From Candidatus Absconditabacterales bacterium (GTDB taxonomy: Bacteria; Patescibacteriota; Gracilibacteria; Absconditabacterales; Absconditicoccaceae), in the NCBI GenBank assembly GCA_023228925.1, contig JALOAF010000006.1:1-42470 (forward strand): DNA of 42,470 bases, written 5' to 3'. The notes under the pieces were generated by a model. It had not been told where the DNA came from and did not search any database. It saw only the letters and a list, made by a program, of their open reading frames with translations. Positions 17,642 to 30,011 of the stretch are shown here, in pieces. The first letter of the stretch is position 1. The number at the start of each line of letters is the position of its first letter. Position numbers and translations under genes: made by a program.

Positions 17642-20518
17642 TTATCTTATTTTCATCTTGTTAATATTTAAATCTAATTCTTCAATTTCTTGTTGTAGAT
17701 TTTTTATGTCCTCTTTCTTTTTTTCTATAAGTTCTGATGAAGCTGTTCATATAATAGAAGCCACCAATGATTTCATGTGTTGCAAATATTCTTGTTTATT
17801 TTTTAAATCTTCTTCCATATCTTCTAATGCACTTTTAGTTGATCATATTTGTTTCAACACATTTTTAGCTCAAATATTTATATCAATCACACTATCTATC
17901 TCATAACCCAATGGCATTTTTTCATGATCCTTTATATAATCTATATTTTCAATATTTAATAAAACCTTTAATAAATCCTCTCTATCTGATACAAATTTTA
18001 TAAATTCTAAATTAGCCTGAACAAACACATCTATTGTTTCATGTTTTTTAACTCATAATTTTTGTTTAATTTTTTTTAGTTTATCTACAATATCCATAAA
18101 AATATTCATTCTATAATTTTTTTCTTTTAAGTTAAAGTTTGATATTGTAGATAAATCAATCTTAGGTATTTTTAATTTGTTAGAAAATATTGTTTCTATT
18201 TCCTGTACAAACAAAGGCATTAATGGTTTTAAAATTTCCAAAGAAACTATAAAAGAAAACAAAATCACATCTGAAGTACTTTTATAGTTGTAAATTTTAG
18301 TAGATTCTAAATAGTTTTCGCAAAGGTCTTCTTTAATAAATTTTAAAACTTTAGTTTCAAAACCTAAATTGTTTTGTTTTTTTAGTGTTTCTAATAAAGA
18401 CTTTAGTCAATGTAATATCCAATTATCATAATCGCTTATGTCTTGTTCTATTAAAGTAAAAAGCTCATTTATATCTATTTTTGAAGCTCAGTTAGCATAA
18501 TTGTTATAAACATATCTATATGCATTTCGCACTTTATTTAACATAATATTTATATCTTCAACATTATCTGTGTCTAAAATATTTTTATTATTTTCTTTTT
18601 GTCATGACAACAAAAGTAATCTCAACAAATCTGGATTAAAAGAATTAAGTATCTCAGAAAGTTCTGTTGTCAAAAATTTAGAATTATAATTATTAATAAT
18701 TTTTAAATTTTTATTAAACAAATATGGAATAAATAATAGTTTTGAAAATAACAGCTTTTTTGAATAATCAAGTCACAACAACAATAGATTAACAATAAAC
18801 TCAAGATCCTCTTCTACTCAAACAAACATATTTCATAAGTCTTTTATATTAGAATACTGATCTAAACTTTTTCAAAAGTTATTTTTGAACAAAAAGTATA
18901 TAGAGTCTAAAAAGTCCTTATTAAAGCTATCTGTTTTTTGTAAACTTAATATACCCTGATATCAAAAAATAGCAGAAAAGTCTAAACTAAAATTTTCTCA
19001 ATCAGAAACAATCGCAAAACTATCTCACAAAAGCTCTAAAAGAATTTCTATTTTTTCGGAGTTTTTTTCTATTTTTCACAAAAGTTTTTTAAGATTTTTT
19101 AATCAGTTTTTTAAACTAGAAACTTCTACATTTTCATAAATTTCTATATATTTTGAAAGTTTATTTGCTTTATTAGAAAAATCAAAAGAAAACAAAACAT
19201 CCACAAGCTCTTCTATATTAAAACTATCATTTAACTGATTATCCAAAATCAAATTTAATATTATTGCTGTTAATGTAAGATCTTTTCTAGATTTTAAAAT
19301 TTTATATTGATCTGCTAGTATATTATCATTTATACAATATTTTTGTCCATCTTCGGAATACAAAACAGGAATCAAAATTCCTTTTGTAGATTTATTAGAA
19401 ATATTAATAAAATCTAAATTTTCAAGATAATTTAAAATATAATTTTCCATATCAACTCATATTATTTCAATGTTTTGTTCTTTAAATTTTTGTAATAAGA
19501 AATCTAAAGAATAGTCATATTTAATCCCTCGTTGATTCATTGTAATTTCATACAACTCTTCTTCTGACTTAGCACAAAACAAAACATCGCCATCAACTTC
19601 ATTAAGGTATTCTAAATTTCATATATTTTCTATATGGGTTTCTATATTTTCAAAAAACACATCTACTGGTTTTCAAGAAAGGTGGCCAGCATGCTTGGTA
19701 AAATTTCCATCAATATCTATAGCAAATATGTTTGTTGCTAAATTATGTTTTTGTGCAATCTCAAGACCATATTGATCATGTCATGGAGTTATTCTAACTA
19801 CTCAAGTTCAATTAAATGAATCTATGCTATCATCTCATATAATTGGAATAGCCTTGTTTACAATTGGAATTATCACATTTTGTCATATTAGTTTCTTATA
19901 TCTTTTATCTTGTGGGTTTACTGCTAAAGCAACATCTGCAAAAATAGTTTTTATATTTTTTGTAGAAACACTAATAGAAATTCATTTGGCTTCTATAAAA
20001 TATTTGATTACAAATTCTTTGATTTTTCTTTTTTTGGCTAATGTATTTATTTTTGGAATATTAGTCTGCAAATCTTTACTTCGTGCTAACAATCTTTTTT
20101 CAAAAAAAACTTTTCAGTCTCTATATAAATTAACAAACACTTTTCTCAAAAAAATATGAAAATTTTCATCTACAATAAAATTATTTTTTTTTATAAACAA
20201 AGAAAAACCTAATTTTTCCAAAAATTTTATGTTTTGTTTAAGTTGTTTTTTAAAATCTAACTGTAATTGTTTTAAGTTTATTTTATCACTATTTAACTTT
20301 GAATACCGCCTTGATGATAATCAAAAATCTATATCAAAATCAACAGAATCTCAAATTGTTTTGGAGATATAATCTTTTAAAAAAACTAAGGATAAAGCAC
20401 CAGGATGAACTTTTTGATCAGCAGAAAGTATTCTTGAATATATAATTTTTGATGTATTAGATGATGATTTTTGTATGTTTTTATTTTTATTTATATATTT
20501 TTTAGGAAATATAGACAT
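17642..20518 (-). CDS. Valyl-tRNA synthetase-like protein without catalytic signatures
   Basis: A 958-aa class I synthetase relative. ValRS hallmarks remain: MSIFPKKY start, the editing (CP1) signature GTGVVRITPGHD (237-248) followed by AQKHNL and DIDGNFTKHAG, the helical NPDLLRLLLLSG and MLNKVRNAYRYVYN (about 628-690), the anticodon-domain LEILKPLMPLFVQEI, and the ValRS-type C-terminal coiled coil (EDMEEDLKNKQEYLQ...). The active site is gone: HIGH reads VHPGAL (37-42); the SRQxWWGHxIPxWY block reads NISNKSTKGILIPVLY (about 372-387); and no KMSKS occurs between residues 590 and 628. It probably cannot make Val-AMP but could still deacylate mischarged tRNA or bind tRNA. Start at 20539 is an alternative. 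Located directly downstream of surface-protein genes. Confidence 0.85.
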
Positions 20519-20575
20519 AATTGTAAAAGATTGAAACAATAAAATAGAGAAAAATAGTATCTAGCACAATAAATT

Positions 20576-22207
20576 TTAATATTTTTGAGTTCTATATAAT
20601 TTATATACTGCATACAAAAATAAAGTAATTATAATAATCAAAATTGTATTTTCAAATGGTCAAACTTGAACCTTTTGAGCTTTATCAACAGTAACATTGG
20701 TTCCATCAGAGCAAATAGCTTGCACTTGGTAATATGCGTATTGATCTTTTTCAGCATATTTATCGAAAAAATACTCAAACTTAGTTTCTGTAGTTTCTCA
20801 AACCAATTTTTTATCTGACATATCTTCCCAATCTGATCTATATATTTCATATTTAGTTGCATTTTCTACTTCATCTCGTAACAAAAAATACTTATCTCAT
20901 ATTTTTTCTGATTTTACAGTTATTCATTGAACTACACAAGAATGCTTAGTTTCTTGTGGATTATATTCCACAATACTAGATGGTTCTCATGAAGAATGAG
21001 ACTCATCATCTAAAGGAGAAATTTGAAAATAGTAAGTTGTATTGATCTGTAAATTTTCTATTAAAACTTCTGTAGAATTTATATCCACTGTTTTTTGCAA
21101 ACTATTTTTGTCTGTACCATAAGAAACTCTATATTTAGGAGAATTTCATATAGAATCCCAAGAAACAATCACCGAACTGCCATCTACTCAAGTAGTAACA
21201 AACTTTACATTTCCAACACCCTTATTTTCTTTTATAGAGATACTTGCAACATCATCATAATTTTTTGCTAATCATTGATACATCAAAGAAACAGAAACAT
21301 CTATATCTCCAACAACATCTGTCATTATCATATCTTTTTTGAAAATACCAGGTGAAAGAAGGTCCAAAGGATAGCTAGAACCGTCACTAAACAACATTTG
21401 AGCAGAACTCACATCGTCTACAGTAGAAACAGTAAAGGTAACCTTATCTCATTCCTTTAAAGTTCAAGAAGGCAGTATTTCTATAGAATTGAATACTCAA
21501 TCAAATGGTGGCTGATAATTGACTACCACAACGCTAGATTCTCATAACAATATATTGTCTATATCTAAAATTTTTGCTTGAATAGTATTTTGACCAGAGT
21601 TTAAGTTAGAAATATAAACATTGAAATTTCACATAGAGTCAGTGTTGGAGCTAGCAACCAGCATATCATTTAAATAAACATCTATCGGAGAATTTCTTAA
21701 ATCAAAGCTAGATCAAATAACATTTATTGTAGATTTTTTTTCTGTAGAAGAGTTTATAGGGGAAGTTATATTTATTTGTTTTAAATTTTGATTTGAACTT
21801 GTGTTTCAAACTATAACTGATGCAAATCAAGCAAACTCTTCGTTTACATCTGTAATATCATACACTTTTACTTGATATGTACCAGGTTTTTTAATTTCCA
21901 ATCATTTTGAAAAGGTTTTTGTTCATTGATCTTGAATAAGAAAAGAATAAAATCCCATACTAGGAACAACATAATCATCTGGCATCAATCATTTTATTTC
22001 AAAAAAAACATCTCAAATATAATCCTGTAACACTACACCATTTTTTAATGCCGTCACAGTAATGTCCACTGCTTGTCAAACTCAGAAGGTATCTGGATCC
22101 ACTTTTACCAAAAAAGAATCTGGATCTTCTGCCAAAGACACTAATGGCACTAAAGCCGAAAAAAATATAAATATTCAAAATACTAATTTTTTATAAAATT
22201 TATTCAT
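20576..22207 (-). CDS. Secreted/anchored surface protein with Ig-like and fibronectin III domains
   Basis: A 543-aa protein. Signal peptide MNKFYKKLVFGIFIFFSALV...SLA (about 1-26), several beta-sandwich domains (about 30-130; a bacterial Ig/glucodextranase-like unit with ITSPINSSTEKKSTINVIG near 145; others to 330), then a fibronectin III domain (about 345-435, VIVSWDSIGNSPKYRVSYGT and TTYYFQISPLD) and a second Fn3-like unit, ending in a C-terminal helix (FENTILIIIITLFLYAVYKLY) and short basic tail. This is a typical surface adhesin/scaffold layout. It is 18 bases downstream of the beta-domain protein gene and 57 bases upstream of the ValRS-like gene, all on one strand. Confidence 0.85.
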
Positions 22208-22225
22208 CTGTGTTTTAAATTTTAA

Positions 22226-22741
22226 TTAAAATCCATGATGTAAATCTTTGTTTTGATTTAAACATCATACCGACATGCTTTTATTTTCTCAATTTAACAA
22301 CAAAACAGTAGATTCACTCAACAAAATTGATGGCTCTTTAGCCACAAAGGCTAACTCAAACAAACTTTGTCCATAATCAAAATTTCCATTAAAATTTTTA
22401 AATTTCAATACCAGTGTTCCATTTGTCTGTGATAATAATTTGTAATCAGTTTGTGTTTTGATTTTATCTAAATCTACTTCTACATTTTCTTCATCATAAA
22501 CAATTGAAACAGAAAGCTCATTTATGTCTTTTATGGTTTCTGAAAGATACACATCTAAAATGTTTTTTTCATTTTTGTATGCCAAATCTCGATGATTTGC
22601 TATCATAGTTTGAGCATCTTGTAATGATAAAATACTAGCAGAAAAAAAAACAGGACTTTCTATAACATAAAACAAAACAACAGAAAATAATATAGCTATT
22701 AAAAATATCATAGTATTTGTACGAAACCTTTTCATTTTCAT
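22226..22741 (-). CDS. Membrane-anchored beta-sandwich protein (cohesin-like)
   Basis: A 171-aa product with a basic start (MKMKRFRTN) and an N-terminal helix (TMIFLIAILFSVVLFYVI) as uncleaved anchor or signal. The rest alternates strands: LSVSIVYDEENVEVDLDKI, NGTLVLKFKNF, GQSLFELAFVA, SILLSESTVLLLN. This resembles cohesin-type domains, in which a partner binds an exposed face, but no conserved residue proves it. An 11-residue extension after a TGA at the end of the standard frame is included. It leads the unit with the Fn3 protein and the ValRS-like gene. Confidence 0.7.
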
Positions 22742-23213
22742 ATTTTTTTAACTTACAAGTCAATTAAAATATTCCATATATTTTATATAGTAATGTAAAG
22801 CAAAAAAGCAAACAAAAAAACAAAAAATCTAGCTTATTTTCACAAAGCAATAAAGCAATTAAAAAAAACTCCAATAATTAAAGAAAAAAACACTCATTTT
22901 AAGTTTTTTTATATGTAATTTTAAGCAATTTAGATTTATTTTTTTCTAAAGCTTACAAACTTTTTTACCAACACAAATGACTGCACATTTTCATCCTATA
23001 AAACTTCTAAACTATATGTTAACATTGTTTTCGAATCTTTTTAATAAAAAATTATTTTATAACAATTTTAAAAATTGTATTTAATGATTTTGTTAATTTA
23101 TTTACTTGCATATAAATGTTGAATTATAACAAAATTTTTTGCTTGTTTTATTAGAGAATATTGTTATAAGAAATATTCAGAGGAATTTTTTATTTTGATA
23201 AAATTTATCAATC
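22742..23213. other. AT-rich intergenic region between divergent genes
   Basis: 472 bases between the cohesin-like gene (minus) and secA (plus). I see no open frame with gene-like composition, no tRNA and no convincing hairpin. Promoters for both divergent genes should be here. AGAGGAAT (23179-23186) is purine rich but too far from the secA ATG to act as its ribosome-binding site. Confidence 0.6.
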
Positions 23214-26200
23214 ATGTTGGAATGGATCAAAAAAGTTTTTGGAATGGATTATACTGAAAAAGAAATCAGCAAACTAAGGATTGTTGTTAGGGAAATAAAC
23301 GAACACTTTCAAGAGTATGAAAAACTAAGTGATGAACAAATAAAAGCAAAAACTGAAGAATTCAAAAAAAGAATCCAAGAAAAATGAGAAAGTTTAGATA
23401 GTATTTTACCAGAAGCTTTTGCTGTGGTAAAACAAGCTGCAAAAAGAATGTGTGAACAAACATTTGATGTAAAAGGAGAAAAAATTTTACGAAATATGAT
23501 ACCATATGATGTTCAACTTATTGGATGAATAATCTTACATCAAGGTAAAATTGCTGAAATGAAAACTTGAGAATGAAAAACACTAGTTGCTACTTTACCT
23601 GTTTACTTAAACGCTTTAGAATGAAAATGAGTACATGTAGTGACAGTAAACGATTATCTTGCTTCTCGTGATGCTGAATGGATGTGACATCTCTACCAAC
23701 GATTAGGGTTGAGTGTTGGTTGTGTGGTAAAAGGAGTTCCCGTTCAAGATAGAAAGTGAGAATATGAAAAAGACATTACTTATGTAGAAAATAGTGAACT
23801 TGGTTTTGATTATTTAAGAGATAATTTAGTAAAATCTATAAATCAAAGAGTTTTGACCCGAAGACCTTTAAACTATGCTATAATAGACGAAATTGATTCG
23901 ATTTTAATTGATGAAGCTAGGACTCCTTTGATTATTTCTGAAGCTAGAGAAGAGGCAACAGAAAAATACCAATATTATGCAAAAATTGTACAAACACTCA
24001 CCGCTTGTAGTGGAAAGAAAAAAGTAAGTAAATGACTTTTATATGAATTGATGAATGAGGATGCAAAAAAAGAGTCTGTAGAAGACGGAGATTATTATAT
24101 AGATGAAAAAACAAAAACAGTTTCTTTAAGTGGAGAATGAATACAGAAATTAGAGAAAATGCTTGGAGTAGAAAATTTATACAAAGATGTGTGATATGAA
24201 GAAATTCATCATATAGAAAATGCATTAAGGGCAAAAGCAGTCTACGAAAGAGATAAAGAGTATATTGTAAAAAGCTGAGAGGTTTTAATAGTAGATGAAC
24301 ATACAGGTAGGACAATGCCTGGTAGAAGATTTAGTGAATGACTACACCAAGCAATTGAGGCTAAAGAAATGGTAGAAATAAAAAGAGAGTCTCAAACTAT
24401 GGCAACTATTACATATCAAAATTTTTTCAAACAATTTAATAAATTGTCTGGTATGACTGGTACTGCGGTTACTGAATGAGAAGAATTCAATAAAATATAT
24501 GATTTAGATGTATTAGAAATTCCTACAAATAAAGAAACTATCAGAGTAGATTGGCATGACAAAGTATATTTCAATCAAAATGCTAAACGAAAATTTGTAA
24601 AAGAAGATATAAAATTTTATCATGAGATGTGACAGCCAATGTTGATTGGTACTGCCAACATTGCTACTTCTGAATATTTGAGTAAAGTTTTAGAAAAAGA
24701 ATGAATAAATCATTATGTTTTAAATGCTAAATTTTTTGAACAAGAAGCTCATATTGTAAGCAATGGATGAAAATTCAAGTCTGTAGTTGTTGCCACAAAT
24801 ATGGCAGGAAGATGAACAGATATTAAATTAGAAAAGTGATTAAATACAAAATTAGCAACAAACTATATCAAACGAGCAGAAAAAAATGTTAAAAATTGGG
24901 ATATAGAATACAACATTTATTCAAGCAAAGAACTAGAGTTAACATTAGATGCCATAAAAGAGGTTTTTTGAATAAATGATGATGCTATTAGACAAGCATG
25001 AAATGGTTGAATAGAAACAAATAAAATTAAAATTAACACAAAATTTAATACCAATAGAAAAAGAAAAACTGAAGTTTTTGCAAAAATATATTTTACACTG
25101 GTATGATGACCAAGTCTACCAAGCATTACAAAAGATCTCCAATATGGTTTGTTTGTTTTAGGTACAGAAAAACACGAATCTAGAAGAATAGATAATCAAT
25201 TAAGATGAAGATCTTGAAGGCAGTGAGATCCTGGAAAGTCGGTGTTTTATGTGGCACTAGACGATTTAATTATGAGAAAGATGTGATGAGAAAAAATTAT
25301 GGGAATTGCAAATATGTTAATGAAAAAAGAAGAATTGGAAAATTTAGAACTAACTCAAAAACAATTTACTAGTTCCATCGAAAGAGCTCAAAAACAAATA
25401 GAGGCTTGGCATTTTAGCATTAGAAAACATCTTTTTGATTATGACAGTGTTATAGACAAACAAAGACAAAGAATTTATAAAAAAAGAGATGAAATAATTG
25501 CTAGTGAAGTGGATGAAAATCTAAAGAAAGAGTTTGTCCAAAACACCAAAAAAGATCTTAGAGATAATGTTGATTTGATAATCAATGTGAAAATCAATGA
25601 AGCAAAAAACCTAAAACAAACCAATATTGAATTTTTGGAAACACTGATCAAAGAGTTTAATATCAAATTAGATAAAAAAACTGCTGACAAACGAGAAAGT
25701 ATGGGGTTTAATGATTTAGAATTGGAAATTATCAAAACTCTTTGAAAGCATTTAGAGGAAAATTTCAAGAAACTTGATGATGATAAATTATATGATATTT
25801 TTAGAGACGTTTTACTCCACCATCTGGATAAATTGCGAGTAGATCATATTGATGAAATGCAATATCTAAGAGACAAAGTAGGCTTTATGTGATATGCTCA
25901 ACAAGACCCTCTAATAGTTTACAAAAAAGAATCTTTTGAAAAATTTCAAAATCTGATATATGTATTCAAAAGCACAACTACCAGTTATATTTTAAATCTA
26001 GATTTTGAGGCAATACAAAAACAAGACGAAATAGCAAAATTAATTTTAGAAAAACAAAAATCATGAGATAAAGAGTTTTTGTCCAAATTATCCAAAGCTA
26101 GTTGAAACTTAAAAGAGTTAATTAAATTAGCAGAACAAGAAGAGGCCAGAAAGTCTGAGAACAAAAAAAGAGAAATGATCTTTGAAGATGAGGATGGTTT

Positions 26201-26402
26201 TGAGGTTTTTGAAATAGGAGAAGAAAAATGAGATATAAAAAGTGAAGGACAAGAAATAAATAAAAACACAAAAATTAGACCAAACGATAAGGTTACAGTA
26301 AAATATAGGGATGGAAAAATGGAATATTGAGTAAAATATAAAAAAATAAAAGACGATGTTTTGGATGGGAAATGCGAAGTTATAAAAATTCATTTAGAGT
26401 AA
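23214..26402 (+). CDS. secA: Protein translocase ATPase SecA
   Basis: A 1062-aa motor of the Sec pathway. Visible motifs: Walker A MKTGEGKT (116-123), DEID Walker B (225-228), preprotein cross-linking domain, TGTA ([16 protein letters not shown]), GRGTD (532-536), [21 protein letters not shown] (motif VI, about 655-673) and the HWD-domain [15 protein letters not shown]. It is longer than the usual 800-900 aa because of about 100 inserted residues between GRGTDIKL and [11 protein letters not shown], and a C-terminal extension ending in a small beta-rich domain instead of a zinc-binding SEC-C motif. Walker A glycines are encoded by TGA. Monocistronic; terminator at 26595. Confidence 0.97.
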
Positions 26403-26594
26403 AATGTTTTTTACTAAACATTTACAAGTACACAACACACTTGATAATAAAATCATTATTAATCTTATTTTTTCAAACACATATTATTGTTTTTAAAACC
26501 TATTTAAAATACTTTTATTAATATGTTTTAAATTTAACTTTAAACAAATAGTTTTTTAAAATTTTTTTATGATTAAAACAAGTTTCTATATATA

Positions 26595-26627
26595 AAAAAT
26601 CACAAACTATGGTGTTTGTGATTTTTC
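26595..26627 (+). terminator. Terminator between secA and the sigma-like gene
   Basis: AAAATCACAAAC (26596-26607) pairs perfectly with GTTTGTGATTTT (26614-26625), followed by T. The A run on the left also gives a T tract in the minus direction, so it could serve both convergent genes. Confidence 0.8.
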
Positions 26628-26659
26628 TGTCTAGGGCAATATTTTAGATTATAATTTTT

Positions 26660-27748
26660 TTATTTTTTTAACTGATAAACTCATTTTTCTACTCTAGTAA
26701 ACAAATCCTTGTGTTTTTGTAGATTTAACATTACTGTGTTTGGGCTTACCATTTTTTCTTTTAACATTTCTTTACATAATTCTTTTACATTCATTGCTCT
26801 ATCGTTTCTTTCAAAGATTCTAACTAATATATCTTTTACTTGACCTCACTCATATCATCGTTCTTTTAGTCCATATATTCATAATCATAAATTAACAAAT
26901 ATATCATTATTTTTTACTAATTCATTGTGAACTGTATTTAATTTTATTGGTTTTTGTGGGAATCGTTCAACAATTTTTGAAGGTAGCTCTTGATAATGAA
27001 GTGGTTTACCAGCCCTTCTCATCGTATAAAGAATTTTCAATTTTATAGTCTTTGGATTTACATCTTCAAATACAGGTAATCATATTTTTCAATCAAATAC
27101 TGACAAATCTCTCACAGATTCAAAGAAGTTTATATAAAACAAATCATTTTTTAAGTATGATACTTCTCTAAAATCTTTTGCAAAATCTTCTTTTAGAACT
27201 CCTATAAATTCATACAAATCTTGACTATTGTTTCTCGCAACAAAATAATCTTTTATAAACAAAGTCATTTTGGTTAGAAGGTCTTCATACAAAGGTTCTA
27301 AATAAAATGATCTATTTATGTGTTTGTTTCTCTTTAAAAAAGACACATCAAAATCTGATACCAATATAAGTTTTAATTCCTGTTTTGTAAATTTAAAGAT
27401 ATTTTTGTTTACAAGTTTAGATACTAACACATCTTCAGGCAAGAAACCTCCATGAGAATCTAATGTTTTTTTTGCTTCTTGCAACACTTCCATATACTTT
27501 TGATTTCCAACTATCAATCTTCTAAATCTCATTAAAGCTTGAGTTTCAATTTGTCTAATCCTTTCTCTAGTCAAATTGTATTCTTTTCATATTCTTTGTA
27601 GTGGTATTCATTTTTCTCCATTTAAACCAAATTTTTTGGTCAAAACCAATCTTTCTTTTGGCTTACAATATATTAAAATGTCTTTTAGGTTTGTAGATTC
27701 TATATCTACTTTTAATTTTTTGTCATCCATTTTTACATTAAAATTCAT
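26660..27748 (-). CDS. Sigma-70 region 4 protein fused to HARE-HTH-type domain
   Basis: A 362-aa protein. Residues 25-80 hold a sigma region 4 helix-turn-helix (LKDILIYCKPKERLVLTKKFG, then YNLTRERIRQIETQALMRFR), which normally contacts the -35 element. Regions 2 and 3, needed to melt the promoter, are missing. The C-terminal 130 residues (about 230-362) contain two winged-helix repeats of the HARE/RNAP delta type (LKILYTMRRAGKPLHYQEL; VKDILVRIFERNDRAMNVKEL), as in candidate-phyla homologues. It is probably a transcription regulator rather than a full sigma factor. Located 99 bases downstream of ychF on the same strand. Confidence 0.85.
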
Positions 27749-27846
27749 TGTATTAGAACTTTATGTTATAAAATTTAATCATACAACCACATATATAGTC
27801 AATAGAAATTCAATGTCAAGTAATTTTATAAAAAACAAACTCTTTT

Positions 27847-28953
27847 TTAGACATTAAACTTAAAAACAATAATATCTCAATCTTGAACGACATAATCTTT
27901 TCATTCTAGTCTAAGTTTTCAATTTTCTTTAACTTTATTCCATCAATTATATTTAATAAAATCATCATAAGAAACTACTTCAGCTTTAATAAATCATCTC
28001 TCGAAGTCTGTATGTATTACTCCAGCAGCTTGCGGTGCTGTAAATCATTTTTTGATAGTCCATGCTCTAGTTTCTTTTTCTCCTGTAGTAAAGTAATACA
28101 TAAGTCCAACCGTATCAAAAGCAAGTGTAATCAAGTCATCTAAAGTAGGGATATGGTCAATATTTTCTATCTCTAATAATTCAGATATAAATTGTATTTT
28201 TTCGTTTTTTTGCATCCCCATCATTTCTGATTCTAATTTTGCACACACAATCACAACAGGAGATTTTACTTTTTCTTGAAATTCCTTTTGGATTTGCTCT
28301 TTGTTTGGGATATCCTCTTGTCAAACATTTATAGCATACACAAAAGGTTTTATTGTCAAAAATCAATAAGATTTAATCAGTTTCATGTCTTGCTCATCTA
28401 GCTGATCTAAAACATAATTTGCTAGCTTGTTTTCTTCTAATGTCTTTTGTATTAACTCCAATATTTCTACTTCTCTTTTTAAAAATTTATCTCATGTAAC
28501 CTGAGCTTTCTTTTTTATTCCAGACAAAATCCTATCTATTTTTTCTAAATCAGAAAAAATCAATTCACTATTTATAATGTCTACGTCTCTCATCAAATCT
28601 ACTTCTCATTCCACATGTACAACATCTACATCTTTGAAGTAACGGAGAACTTGTACAATCGCATCTACTTCACGAATATTAGATAAAAACTTATTTCCCA
28701 ATCATTCTCACTTCCCTGCTCCACGAACTAATCCAGCTATATCTACAAATTCAATATTGGCATGTATAGTTTTTTTTGTTTGAGATATTTCTGATAATTT
28801 TTCTATTCTTGGATCTTTTACATCCACAACACCCACATTTGGTTCTATCGTACAAAAAGGAAAATTTTCTGCAGATGCAGAATAGGAATCCGTCAAAGCA
28901 TTAAATAATGTTGATTTTCAAACATTTGGTAATCAAACAATCCCAATTTTCAT
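27847..28953 (-). CDS. ychF: Redox-regulated ATPase/GTPase YchF
   Basis: A 368-aa Obg-family NTPase. Start [20 protein letters not shown], where both glycines after IV and NV are TGA, then switch I/II ([15 protein letters not shown] and [21 protein letters not shown]) and the coiled-coil insert. A typical TGS domain ends the protein ([36 protein letters not shown] and [15 protein letters not shown]). YchF binds the ribosome and hydrolyses ATP preferentially. Length matches the family (about 363 aa). It is upstream of the sigma-like gene. Confidence 0.97.
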
Positions 28954-29249
28954 AATTAATGTTATTTTATTTAGTTAAATATTATTTATATTTGTATATA
29001 TCAAGTAAGTTTTTTTGTGTTTTTTAACAACGAATATTTTAGTTATTTTTATTACAAGATATAATTCTTATCATCACACTTATATTGTAAGCTTTGCAAA
29101 ACAAAAAAACGAATCTACTGCAATAAAATTTCAAGTTAACAATTTTTTTCACGACGAATTATAACTTTAAATATTATTAACACCAAAAGCGTGAAACATA
29201 AAGTAATAAAATACTTTGCTAACTACTTTTGTTGAATAATAATAAAAAA

Positions 29250-29861
29250 CTAATTTATCTTAACGATGTAGGTTTCTTTTGAAATACTACGACTAGCCTT
29301 TGGTTTAAATATTTTAATATTTTTTCATCCAAACTCCTTTTTCAAACCAGCAACAAACTCATCAAAACCAGGTCACATAAAGATTTTTATAGCGAATTTT
29401 CAATTTTTATTGAGATATTTTTTGTATATCCACAATGTTTCCTCTAGTAATCATATAGAACGAATTGCATCCACAGATTTGTTTCAGACCGTATTGGGTG
29501 CCATATCAGATTGAATAAAATCTACAGTTCCAGGCAAAATTCAATGTGATTCCAATATTTTATCTATTTTTTCAATATCAGTAACATCTTGTAAATGTGT
29601 GTGAACATTGGGCAAATTAACAGTACTTTCTTGTATATCAAATCAAACAATTTTAAAATTTTTTATATTAAATTTACGCAACAATGTATATGAATATTGC
29701 ATCCAACTTCAAGGTGCACATCCAATATCTAGAATAAATTTAGTATTTTTATCAATCAATTTAAATTTATTTTGTATTTCTTCCAACTTGAATGCACTAC
29801 GAGCCTTATATCACTCTTGTTTAGCCTTATTAAAATAATAATCGTAAGGATTGTAAATCAT
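29250..29861 (-). CDS. rlmE: 23S rRNA (uridine-2'-O)-methyltransferase RlmE/FtsJ
   Basis: A 203-aa SAM-dependent 2'-O-methyltransferase of the RrmJ family, acting on the A-loop uridine of 23S rRNA. Features: GYKARSAFKLEEI with the first catalytic lysine, SAM motif FILDIGCAPGSWMQY, DMAPN (catalytic D) and KIF... with the second lysine, and E in RSISKETYIV, giving the K-D-K-E tetrad. Length is normal for RrmJ. Several TGA glycines, including the motif I one. Separated from ychF by 296 bases with no visible gene. Confidence 0.93.
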
Positions 29862-30011
29862 GAGAAATAATTTAATAAATTAGAAAAACATAAAACCAAC
29901 ACTATATTGTTAATGATTTAATTAAAAAAATCCACTCAGATTTTTGGGAAAAAATTGTAAAAATTAAAATTTATCATAAATTCATAAATCACATTAAAAA
30001 AATATTTATAT

